Assembly (NCBI GenBank): GCA_902783995.1
Contig: CACZTG010000074.1
Span: 1-5,556, forward strand
Direction of reading: 5' to 3'
Origin: an uncultured Ruminococcus sp.
GTDB lineage: Bacteria; Bacillota_A; Clostridia; RUG12999
DNA: 5,556 bases
Below, piece by piece: positions 1 to 5,556 of this stretch (position 1 is the stretch's first letter; each line of letters opens with the position of its first letter). A model generated the notes under the pieces. That model was not told where the DNA came from. It saw only the letters and a program-made list of their open reading frames with translations, and ran no database searches. The translations under genes were made by a program, and so were the position numbers.

Positions 1-33
1 TTCTCAGGTTACCCGAAGCTGTACTCTCTAAAA

Positions 34-46
34 GCGGCGTAGCCGC
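34..46. repeat. Short GC hairpin
   Basis: GCGGC (34-38), loop GTA, GCCGC (42-46): a perfect five-pair GC stem. Alone it would be weak evidence. It counts because three longer perfect stems follow immediately. Confidence 0.4.
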
Positions 47-49
47 ATA

Positions 50-130
50 CCGAAAAAGGTTGGTAGTGACTGCGTGCCGTCGTGAGCGCATTTATAAGCG
101 AACAGGCAAGCCGAACGTGACCTTTTTCGG
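50..130. repeat. 11-bp perfect inverted repeat enclosing 59 bases
   Basis: CCGAAAAAGGT at 50-60 is the exact reverse complement of ACCTTTTTCGG at 120-130, and two G-T pairs (61/119, 62/118) can extend it inward. The enclosed bases contain a further possible stem, 71-74 with 87-90. This is the longest stem in the left block and would form the base of a multi-helix fold in RNA from either strand. Confidence 0.55.
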
Positions 131-158
131 AAGAGGAGGAGCAAGGTAGCGGGCGGAT

Positions 159-177
159 GTTTTCCGAACAGGAAAAC
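159..177. repeat. Perfect 7-bp hairpin
   Basis: GTTTTCC (159-165), five-base loop GAACA, GGAAAAC (171-177). It directly abuts the next hairpin, which shares base 177, so the two would stack or compete for one pair. There is no T-run after it on either strand, so it is not a canonical terminator. Confidence 0.5.
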
Positions 178-201
178 GGAGCAAAAGCGGACTTTGCTCC
201 G
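177..201. repeat. Perfect 9-bp hairpin
   Basis: CGGAGCAAA (177-185), seven-base loop, TTTGCTCCG (193-201): nine consecutive Watson-Crick pairs. It is the most stable-looking single hairpin in the block. The sequence after it is not T-rich on either strand (GTTTTCCTG.. on the minus strand, ACGTGG.. on the plus strand), which argues for an RNA-structural or repeat-element role rather than termination. Confidence 0.55.
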
Positions 202-235
202 ACGTGGTGAAGTTTGTTCGTAGCAAAAAGGTTTA

Positions 236-368
236 AAATAAAGAAAAATCGAATAAAATGAGATTTTCAGGCAAAATTAACTCATTCTGATAATTACAAA
301 TAGCCTACATTTCGCTTTATTACTGCCTTTTTGCGTTCTGGACTTTTTTAACATCCCCGCTAAAAAAC
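236..368. other. AT-rich intergenic spacer, no gene seen
   Basis: About 30% GC by hand count, with stops in all frames and no start preceded by a ribosome binding site. It holds the 3' flank of the minus-strand secreted-protein gene. The only structure I see is two AT-rich inverted repeats, at 257-286 (listed separately) and at 344-367 (TTTTTTA, ten-base loop, TAAAAAA), the latter lying one base after the stop codon. Confidence 0.6.
257..286 (-). terminator. Possible weak AT-rich terminator of the four-module protein gene
   Basis: Read on the minus strand, AATGAG pairs with CTCATT, a three-base bulge (TTA) follows, then ATTTT pairs with AAAAT around the loop GCCTG. The transcript then continues into TTATTCGATTTTTC, a broken T-run. 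The position, 83 bases past the stop at 369, suits a terminator. The stem is AT-rich and bulged and the T-tract is interrupted, so efficiency would be low if real. Confidence 0.3.
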
Positions 369-3300
369 TTATTCCTTATAATACATTTCCTCTTTTGCCT
401 TTACCAAAGGCTTTAACGTTGCAAAGCTCTCCCAGCCGAATGCCTTTATTACATATTCACCCGCTGTATAATCGTTGAAGCTTATGCTTATTGTGTTGTT
501 TTGTGCAACAAAAGCCTCTATCATAACATCACCGCTGTAAACTGCCGCCATCTTCTGCATATTTATCAGCTGCGAGAATTGGATTTCGGCGCTGTTTTCT
601 CCGCATACGATACTTATCGGCTCGAACGGGATCTTTGCCGTCCATTCCACCTCGTTTCCGTCAAGCCCCGTAACGGTATAGGACTTAACAATGGCATAGG
701 TATCATTCAGGGTGTCGCTCTCTACCGAAGCGCTTCCGTTTGAAACAGCCGATATTCCCTCGCCGTTATTGTACAGCTCTATGACCGCCGCGTCAAGGTC
801 TGCCGCACTTCCGCAGCCATCCGGGAATGTTATTGTGTGCGCAATATTATCTATCTGCGCCACATACGCCGTATTATTTTTCGTGATCGTCGCATTTACT
901 ACCGACGGGTCAAACGCATCGCGGTCCGCCGCGTTTCCGAACAGCGCAATATACTTAAAGTTCATATCGGAGCCTGTGTTTGAATATAAACCGAGAGGCT
1001 GGGAAACTGCCGCTTTAGTGAGATTGGTGCTGACTGTTGTCCATTCACCCGCACCGAGACCGTTTGTATATATGGTTCTGTCACCCGATGAACCGGTACC
1101 TGTCGTACCCCAGTTTATTGTCCAGTGTATCTGAACATTGCTTCCCGCAGCGGCGCCGCTGTCATAGTTCAGCAGTGCTTTCTGATACCAATTGAATCTC
1201 AGCTCGTCATTCGGAAAATCAAAATTCAGACCTACCTTGCCGCTTTTATTCACAGCATGGAGCGATGAACTTTTTTTGGAAACATTCGCGGGGTACATAT
1301 TTGTCAAATCGTTATCTCTCTTTGCAACCGTACCGTCCAGAATCGCACCCTGCACCGTTTCCGCATCGGTAAAATCAATAATATGATACTGCTTTGACGC
1401 GTCGTTTGTAGTTGTCATTCTGTTTTTCTTTGACTTCAGTATAAATTTCCAGGTATGCACGGTTCCGGTTTTATCGGTAACATTGTAATCAACCGAGGAC
1501 ATAACGCTTGTAAGATCCTGCGCTATCTTCTGCGAACCGGCAACAATTGCTGCCGACGCTGCCTGGTGAACATAGTCGTGCTGTGTGGTTGCTCCCACAT
1601 TATCAAGAACAAGACTCGATATATCGGCGGCCGCTATAACAGGCATATCGGCGGGCGCTGTATTATCCGCGATTTCAACCGTTGCAGTATGCGTTACACC
1701 GTTTATCTTTGCTGTTTTGCCGGTAACCTCGTTTCTGTTATCCGCAATTCTCACACTTCTTACAGAGGGATCAAATGCCTCAGCCTCAGCTCTTGTTGCA
1801 AATACACCGACGTTCTTAATATTTACCACCGGTATAAAGTTATAGAAGCCTATACGCATTACCTTATTGTTGCTGTTTACGGGATCTACCTGAACTACCG
1901 CCGTATGGATATTCTTTGCCGTAGGATGAGAACCCTCCGGATAGCTTACAACATTTCCGTTTCCGTCTGTCGCCTCCCACCTTGCAATGATTCTTCCGGT
2001 TCCGTCGTTTCCGAGATCCGTCCTTGTTGATTCGGGCGAATACTCAATTCTCACATACTTTGTCTTTGTCATATCAAACTCATCGGAATAAAGCAGGAAT
2101 TGCGTATACCTGTTTGTTCCGCTGTAAGATGCTCTGATAAAGAGACCCGGGCCGCCGTAATTATTGTTTACACCGGCCAGCTCTGCTGCCGCGTCGGATG
2201 ATGTTTTTCCCACTTCATAGCCGTAAGGACGTGTATCCCAGCCGCTTTCTGTGCCATGAAGCCTGAGTGAAGCTCCGCTTGGTATATTTGTAAAATCAAA
2301 GAATAAATAATCCTCCGACGGCGCAACTATCGGTGCTGTCACAACCGCTGTCCATATAACCGATTTTCCGTCGATTCCTACTACCTCAAATTCCTGCGTA
2401 ACCGTAACGCTTTCGGAGGTTTCATTTACTGTAGGTTCATCATTTGCATAAATTTCCACAACGTCATCGTCTATAGTCGCTATGCTTATTTTGTTCTCTA
2501 TGGAATTAAGGCTGCCCTCCGTAACTCCGGTGTCGAGCTCAAGCTCCATCGTATGAGCAATATTGTCTACCTCCATAGCTTCACCGTCATATTCCGCGGA
2601 TACAACGGATGGGTCATAAGCCTCCGCATCCGCAAGATTATCAAACATCGCTATATATTTATACGCTATTCTGCTGTCCGCGCTTACATTTGCATCTCCT
2701 GCGTTAACAGTGGTAATGTCAAGCGCCGATTCCGCATCGGACGATTGCGGCACTGTAACGACTGACGACGTCCACATGCCCGTTTCAACGGCTTCACCTG
2801 CGGAATTTGAAACGCTTGCTGCAATATTTCCCGCCTCATTTACAGCTGTAAGATAAGCTGCCTGATTTAGATCCCCGAAGCCAAGAGTACCGTAATACTC
2901 TTTATTTACGGACGGCGCAGAAGCCAGATTCAGCTTGTAAACGCCGTAAGCAAGCTTAACGTAGCGGTAATCGGTATCAATCGGGTCATTGAGCATAACA
3001 TAAGGATACTGCGTCGCACCGTCGGAGCTTACCTCCATTGCAGGACCGTAGGAATCGCTTAAGGAAGCGATCGGCTTTGTGTCAAGACTATCGTACTGGA
3101 CCTTGCTGTAGCTGTCATTTCCGGTATATGCAACCTGACTTGCCGTAACAATTCCCATATTTTGTTCGGTAGAAAAATCATAAATATAGTACTTTTTATC
3201 ATTGCCATATGCTCTTTCCTCAAGAATTGAGGTATCATCGGCAACCTCGCCGTAATCTATCTGCCATTCTGTTACATTTCCGGCAATATCGGTAACATTA

Positions 3301-4148
3301 TATTTAACGCGTCTGCCGAGACCGTAGCTTCTTCCGTCAAAATCAAGCGTCTGTACTGCGCTTGCGCCGTCTGCAAGAGTGAGTGTCGGATTGCCCCTTA
3401 CCGACTCTGCAAACTGCGCCTTGTGCGCATAATTATCTATTACCGCGCTTACACCGTTACTTGTAACCGCTGTAACAGACGGGTCCCAAGCATCTGCCGC
3501 TTCCTGCGAACTGAAAAGCGCTATATACTTTATTCTGTAGCTGCCGGTAACTTTTCCCGTAAACTCAAGCAACGGTCCCATGCTCGTCATCTCTCCGTGA
3601 CTGCTTTTTACCAAAGCGCCGGAATATACATGCCAGCCGTCCTGAGAACCCAAGTTATCATCATAAGCTTTAACCTTTGTTGAAGACCACGGCTGTCTCC
3701 AACCTGTCTGTACCGATGTTGACGAAGAGCCCGCGTCGCTTCCGGTTATCCAATACGCCGTCTTTATATAAAGATTCCGGTTTGTATTAAATAACGTACC
3801 CGATCCGTCATCAATGTAGAAGCTCAGCTCTCTCCATGTGGGGCCTCCCGAATTATTCATTTTCAGCACCTGACCGTAGTTACCATAATCCTCAAACGAG
3901 ACCCTTCCGCTCGCGTTGTCCCCGACACGAACCCTTTTTTCAGGATTGTATGTAAGAGCTTTTTTGTAGTGATCAGCGTCTGTCCACGGCTGTATATCAT
4001 CAGCCGACCATTCCGTTGTGTCACCGAAATTGTAGTAAATCAGCGGTGCCTCTCCCGCCTCGGCGGAAGCTGTGGTCATAAAGACCGCGCTCTGGCATAA
4101 CAGCATTGACAATGCAATGAGATATGCCAACATTTTCCTCATTTTCAT
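369..4148 (-). CDS. Secreted four-module surface protein, CBM-like/Ig-like repeats (1259 aa)
   Basis: Complete gene with ATG at 4148-4146, an ideal ribosome binding site upstream and TAA at 371-369. Residues 1-29 form a Sec signal peptide: KMRK, a hydrophobic core, then ASA before the predicted cut. The rest repeats one module four times (about 36-300, 318-605, 612-907, 919-1175). Each module opens with an aromatic strand ending in DF or NF (YYNFGD, YIYDFS, LFFDFT, YHIIDF). Next come about 180 residues rich in aromatics, Gly and Asn that look like a beta-sandwich, then a KYIALF-type strand and short helix ending in DPSV, then an Ig-like stretch closing with a V.G.DG...W motif. Residues 1176-1259 are a distinct short tail. 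No LPXTG, SLH or dockerin signature and no catalytic motif is visible. The mature chain has only two cysteines (1112, 1182). The likely role is extracellular carbohydrate or surface binding. That is inferred from architecture and the propeller neighbour, and the exact ligand is unknown. Confidence 0.93.
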   Translation of the reverse strand: MKMRKMLAYLIALSMLLCQSAVFMTTASAEAGEAPLIYYNFGDTTEWSADDIQPWTDADHYKKALTYNPEKRVRVGDNASGRVSFEDYGNYGQVLKMNNSGGPTWRELSFYIDDGSGTLFNTNRNLYIKTAYWITGSDAGSSSTSVQTGWRQPWSSTKVKAYDDNLGSQDGWHVYSGALVKSSHGEMTSMGPLLEFTGKVTGSYRIKYIALFSSQEAADAWDPSVTAVTSNGVSAVIDNYAHKAQFAESVRGNPTLTLADGASAVQTLDFDGRSYGLGRRVKYNVTDIAGNVTEWQIDYGEVADDTSILEERAYGNDKKYYIYDFSTEQNMGIVTASQVAYTGNDSYSKVQYDSLDTKPIASLSDSYGPAMEVSSDGATQYPYVMLNDPIDTDYRYVKLAYGVYKLNLASAPSVNKEYYGTLGFGDLNQAAYLTAVNEAGNIAASVSNSAGEAVETGMWTSSVVTVPQSSDAESALDITTVNAGDANVSADSRIAYKYIAMFDNLADAEAYDPSVVSAEYDGEAMEVDNIAHTMELELDTGVTEGSLNSIENKISIATIDDDVVEIYANDEPTVNETSESVTVTQEFEVVGIDGKSVIWTAVVTAPIVAPSEDYLFFDFTNIPSGASLRLHGTESGWDTRPYGYEVGKTSSDAAAELAGVNNNYGGPGLFIRASYSGTNRYTQFLLYSDEFDMTKTKYVRIEYSPESTRTDLGNDGTGRIIARWEATDGNGNVVSYPEGSHPTAKNIHTAVVQVDPVNSNNKVMRIGFYNFIPVVNIKNVGVFATRAEAEAFDPSVRSVRIADNRNEVTGKTAKINGVTHTATVEIADNTAPADMPVIAAADISSLVLDNVGATTQHDYVHQAASAAIVAGSQKIAQDLTSVMSSVDYNVTDKTGTVHTWKFILKSKKNRMTTTNDASKQYHIIDFTDAETVQGAILDGTVAKRDNDLTNMYPANVSKKSSSLHAVNKSGKVGLNFDFPNDELRFNWYQKALLNYDSGAAAGSNVQIHWTINWGTTGTGSSGDRTIYTNGLGAGEWTTVSTNLTKAAVSQPLGLYSNTGSDMNFKYIALFGNAADRDAFDPSVVNATITKNNTAYVAQIDNIAHTITFPDGCGSAADLDAAVIELYNNGEGISAVSNGSASVESDTLNDTYAIVKSYTVTGLDGNEVEWTAKIPFEPISIVCGENSAEIQFSQLINMQKMAAVYSGDVMIEAFVAQNNTISISFNDYTAGEYVIKAFGWESFATLKPLVKAKEEMYYKE
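372..623 (-). other. C-terminal small module (residues about 1176-1259)
   Basis: About 84 residues unlike the repeats. The AAVYSGDVMIEA segment, the SISFNDYTAGEYVIKAF strand and the ending WESFATLKPL look like a single small beta-domain. I recall similar endings with a V.AF.W.S...MKPL pattern closing many large clostridial secreted proteins. That is memory, not a search. No sorting signal follows it. Cys1182 here could bond with Cys1112 of module 4. Confidence 0.5.
624..1394 (-). repeat. Protein module 4 of 4 (residues about 919-1175)
   Basis: Opens with KQYHIIDFTDAE. FKYIALFGNAADRDAFDPSV ends at residue 1083, 287 residues after module 3's. IDNIAHTITFPDG nearly duplicates the strand in module 2, and the closing VTGLDGNEVEWTAKI also resembles module 2. 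By closing motif, modules 1/3 and 2/4 pair up, which hints at duplication of a two-module unit. It contains Cys1112, one of only two cysteines in the mature chain. Confidence 0.74.
1428..2315 (-). repeat. Protein module 3 of 4 (residues about 612-907)
   Basis: Opens with DYLFFDFTNI. The NNNYGGPGLFIRASY segment parallels the NNSGGP segment of module 1. The boundary strand has diverged to IKNVGVFATRAEAEAFDPSV, ending at residue 796, 281 residues after module 2's. Its Ig-like part is longest, with an inserted Ala-rich stretch near 834-875, and closes with YNVTDKTGTVHTWKFIL, which is closest to module 1's ending. Confidence 0.72.
2334..3197 (-). repeat. Protein module 2 of 4 (residues about 318-605)
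   Basis: Opens with KKYYIYDFST and has SYGPAMEVSSDG and YRYVKLAYGVYKLN strands in the sandwich. YKYIAMFDNLADAEAYDPSV ends at residue 515, exactly 290 residues after the same point in module 1. The Ig-like part has VDNIAHTMELEL and closes with FEVVGIDGKSVIWTAVV. A short Pro/Ala linker (APIVAPSED) leads to module 3. Confidence 0.75.
3249..4043 (-). repeat. Protein module 1 of 4 (residues about 36-300)
   Basis: Opens with IYYNFGDTTEW and carries an Asn/Gly-rich segment (MNNSGGPTWRELSFYI) typical of a beta-sandwich loop and strand. It then has IKYIALFSSQEAADAWDPSV (residues 206-225), followed by an Ig-like part in which VIDNYAHKAQF recalls the IDNIAHT strand of modules 2 and 4, and closes with YNVTDIAGNVTEWQI. 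It is the most Trp-rich module. Confidence 0.75.
4062..4148 (-). other. Sec signal peptide of the four-module protein
   Basis: Residues 1-29: charged MKMRK, a hydrophobic core from about L7 to M24, then TTASA with a good signal peptidase I site after A29 (A27-S28-A29). Cys18 is preceded by Leu-Leu, not the small residue a lipobox needs, so this is not a lipoprotein signal. M3 is a possible second start, but the ribosome binding site spacing favours M1. Confidence 0.88.
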
Positions 4149-4156
4149 AAGTATTA

Positions 4157-4167
4157 CTCCTCCTTTT
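4157..4167 (-). promoter_or_regulatory. Strong ribosome binding site for the four-module protein
   Basis: The minus strand reads AAAAGGAGGAG, a near-perfect Shine-Dalgarno sequence ending eight bases before the ATG at 4148. It fixes the start at M1 rather than M3 and predicts efficient translation. Confidence 0.9.
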
Positions 4168-4253
4168 ATTTTAACATAATTTTGCCCAAAATTTAAATAC
4201 CTGTTTTGAAATACTGCGCGCTTGTTCCTTTATTACCTCATTTTTATGTCAGG

Positions 4254-4273
4254 TTTTCCTCCTATCAGGAAAA
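4254..4273. repeat. AT-rich 7-bp inverted repeat in the intergenic gap
   Basis: TTTTCCT (4254-4260), loop CCTATC, AGGAAAA (4267-4273). On the minus strand it lies 12 bases after the propeller gene's stop but leads into CCTGACATAAAA, with no T-run, so it is at most a weak 3'-end stabiliser. Confidence 0.35.
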
Positions 4274-4285
4274 TTTTATGAAAAA

Positions 4286-5556
4286 CTAATTGTTATAAGG
4301 CGGTGCAAGCCTGTAAAGACCTGTGTTTGACTGAGAAACATATACATACCCATCATCCGCCACAAACATAGACTTCGGCGTATGTCTGCCAACTACGGGG
4401 CCTGTTTTTATTATGCTTTTTGTGCTGTCAACCGTTGAAATAACCTGCCACGACCTTCCCGCATCACAGCTTCTTATTATCGTTTGCAGATAATTTTTTG
4501 TCTGGTATTGCTTTGCGTCCGAGCTTGCGCCTGCGGCATAAAGCACATTCGAGTCATTCGGGTCTACCGCAAACGACCAGCACCAGAAATCAGGCGCCGC
4601 CCTTCTCATGGCGCGCTCCATAGATTCTGCAAATGCTCCGTTTCTGTACTTCTGCACATAGCCGTGACGGGAAACATACAGCGTATCGGTATTGTCGTCA
4701 TAGTCCATGACCGCCTGCAGCACGTTATAGTCGTAATTGCTGACAGGCTCTACAGTAGCATATATTGACCACCTCGCGCCGTTTGTGTAGGAAACATAAA
4801 TATTATTCTTATAATCTCCCTTGCCCTTTGCAAAAATCTTTGTGCCGTCCTTTGAAATATCCATAACGCCGTTTATCTGAGCCGGAAGCGAACTCCAATT
4901 GTGTCCGCCGTCGGTACTCCTTAAATTTCCTGCAAACAGTATATCGGGATTTGTCGGGTGCTGCATACATCTGTTATACAGGTATCCGCTTGTTACGGTG
5001 CCCTTGTTTTCCCATGTTTCTCCGCCGTCAAACGTTATATAAAGATCCGATTCACTTGTTTCCCAGTTTGACGAGCCGCAAAGGATATATGTGTCTTCGT
5101 TTACAACATATGCGCCGTAGATGTGGTTTCTTATCTGACTGCCGCCCAAAGAATACAGGGTAACAAAGCTCCTGCCGCCGTCAAGCGTTAACGCGCCCCT
5201 ATAATCCTGCTGCGGAACTATCCACCAATCCGGGTTATACACATTCGGACGCCACCATGAATTTATACATTCGCCCATCATTCCGTTTGAATACCATTTG
5301 TATGTTGCGCCGCCGTCCGTGCTTTTCCACATCCAATCCGAGCTGTTATATACAATATCGGCATTGTTCGGATCATAAGCCAGATAACCCGGTCTCGCCT
5401 GGACCAGTCCGAAATCGTCCATGTCGTTATATTTAACGGTTTTCCAGTTGTTGCCGCCGTCAAGGCTGTAATAATGCTTATTTTCATAAAGAGCGGCTGC
5501 CTCGCTGTACGCCATACGGTCAGGATTAACGGGACTTACCTTAAAGCAGAAGGAAA
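4286..5556 (-). CDS. Asp-box (BNR) beta-propeller protein, 5'-truncated by the window edge
   Basis: Stop TAG at 4288-4286. The frame stays open to base 5556, so the start is outside. The first Met in the window (5515) is internal, because it sits inside VSPVNPDRMAYSEA, a blade strand of the usual V.P.NPDR.. type. Numbering from that Met, Asp-boxes (S/T-x-D-x-G-x-x-W/F/Y) occur at 17-24, 65-72, 110-117, 161-168, 200-207 and 349-356, with a degenerate one at 242-249 (SYTNGARW). Their spacing is 39-51 residues except for a 107-residue gap before the last. Blade strands such as HPTNPDILFAG and VDPNDSNVLYAAG recur. This is the fold of sialidases, GH74 xyloglucanases and VPS10/sortilin propellers. 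The in-window part (422 residues) is one roughly seven- to eight-bladed propeller that ends at the C-terminus with no extra domain. Trp-rich loops (87-98, 311-313) could bind sugar. No catalytic residues are assignable. Probably secreted, but the signal region is not visible. Confidence 0.9.
   Translation of the reverse strand, partial: SFCFKVSPVNPDRMAYSEAAALYENKHYYSLDGGNNWKTVKYNDMDDFGLVQARPGYLAYDPNNADIVYNSSDWMWKSTDGGATYKWYSNGMMGECINSWWRPNVYNPDWWIVPQQDYRGALTLDGGRSFVTLYSLGGSQIRNHIYGAYVVNEDTYILCGSSNWETSESDLYITFDGGETWENKGTVTSGYLYNRCMQHPTNPDILFAGNLRSTDGGHNWSSLPAQINGVMDISKDGTKIFAKGKGDYKNNIYVSYTNGARWSIYATVEPVSNYDYNVLQAVMDYDDNTDTLYVSRHGYVQKYRNGAFAESMERAMRRAAPDFWCWSFAVDPNDSNVLYAAGASSDAKQYQTKNYLQTIIRSCDAGRSWQVISTVDSTKSIIKTGPVVGRHTPKSMFVADDGYVYVSQSNTGLYRLAPPYNN

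Larger units (their letters stand above)
1..235. other. GC-richer, hairpin-dense intergenic block (structured RNA or dispersed repeat candidate)
   Basis: This stretch holds no supportable gene but differs sharply from the AT-rich DNA beside it: a hand count gives about 52% GC for 1-230 against about 30% for 231-360. It contains four perfect inverted repeats in under 170 bases: 34-38/42-46, 50-60/120-130, 159-165/171-177 and 177-185/193-201. A smaller stem, TGCG 71-74 with CGCA 87-90, sits inside the long one. Both strands are unusually free of stops in one frame each, but no start with a well-placed ribosome binding site exists, and the translations are Arg/Lys/Gly-rich or low-complexity. The density of helices suggests a folded noncoding RNA or a REP/MITE-like intergenic repeat. 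I cannot match it to a named RNA family. It begins at or beyond the window edge, so its true left limit is unknown. Confidence 0.45.
4149..4285. other. Intergenic gap between the two minus-strand genes
   Basis: 137 bases, AT-rich. On the minus strand there is no clear -35/-10 pair: the best -10-like hexamer (TAAAAT) lies against the ribosome binding site, too close to start a usable transcript. No GC stem with a T-run follows the upstream gene's stop. The simplest reading is co-transcription of the two genes, though a promoter outside the consensus cannot be excluded. Confidence 0.5.

Noticed and set aside
1..42. Possible C-terminus of a plus-strand gene entering from the left edge (frame 1, stop TAG at 40-42)
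   Set aside because: Only 13 codons are visible and the stop falls in a hairpin. There is nothing to distinguish it from chance.
134..210. Short plus-strand ORF with ATG at 157-159 (17 codons, ending TGA) after an AGGAGG at 135-140
   Set aside because: The ribosome binding site is 16 bases from the ATG, too far. The ORF lies entirely across the two hairpins and has no recognisable feature.
3..236. A plus-strand frame open from base 3 to 146, then (after one TAG at 147-149) to a TAA at 234-236, considered as a broken gene
   Set aside because: No start with a ribosome binding site, composition dominated by Arg, Lys and Gly, and the opposite strand is equally open. Low stop frequency is expected in this GC-richer hairpin region.
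28..278. A minus-strand open frame of more than 60 codons through the same block, ending at a TAG near 28-30
   Set aside because: No usable start codon with a ribosome binding site. The translation is low-complexity (Leu-, Arg- and Phe-rich), and the inverted repeats explain the sequence better.
501..2030. Several plus-strand open frames antisense to the four-module protein
   Set aside because: They overlap a gene with a signal peptide, ribosome binding site and regular protein repeats. Their translations show no domain logic and are shadows of its codon pattern.
4226..4264. AGGAGG followed by ATG AGG TAA on the minus strand in the intergenic gap, considered as a leader mini-ORF
   Set aside because: The ribosome binding site is about 16 bases from the ATG and the ORF has two codons. 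More likely chance in an AT-rich gap.
5513..5515. ATG at 5515 as the true start of the propeller gene
   Set aside because: The frame is open upstream to the window edge, the preceding residues complete a normal propeller strand, no ribosome binding site precedes it, and no signal peptide follows.

Overview
The window looks like part of a low-to-mid GC Bacillota genome, most likely a gut or rumen Clostridia member (inference). The reasons are a textbook AAAGGAGGAG ribosome binding site, a Gram-positive-style signal peptide, AT-rich gaps, and large modular secreted proteins with motifs I associate with clostridial surface proteins. No rRNA or other marker gene is present, so the taxon stays open.

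Layout, right to left, because both genes are on the minus strand. (1) 4286-5556 holds the 3' part of a gene for an Asp-box (BNR) beta-propeller protein. Its frame stays open to the right edge, so the start lies outside the window. (2) 4149-4285 is a 137-bp AT-rich gap with a strong ribosome binding site for the next gene and no convincing promoter or terminator. (3) 369-4148 is a complete 1259-residue secreted protein: signal peptide, four tandem modules of about 285 residues, and a short C-terminal module. (4) 236-368 is AT-rich intergenic DNA (about 30% GC) with two AT-rich inverted repeats, one of which could be a weak terminator. (5) 1-235 is a noncoding-looking, GC-richer block (about 52% GC) packed with perfect inverted repeats. 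It resembles a structured RNA or a dispersed intergenic element.

The two genes are co-oriented and could be co-transcribed. Both encode repeat-built, probably extracellular proteins of the kind used to bind or process polysaccharides or glycoproteins. The propeller could be the enzyme-like or ligand-binding partner and the four-module protein a binding or scaffold partner. That pairing is inference. No catalytic residues can be assigned with confidence, and no CRISPR array, tRNA, transposase or phage gene is visible.
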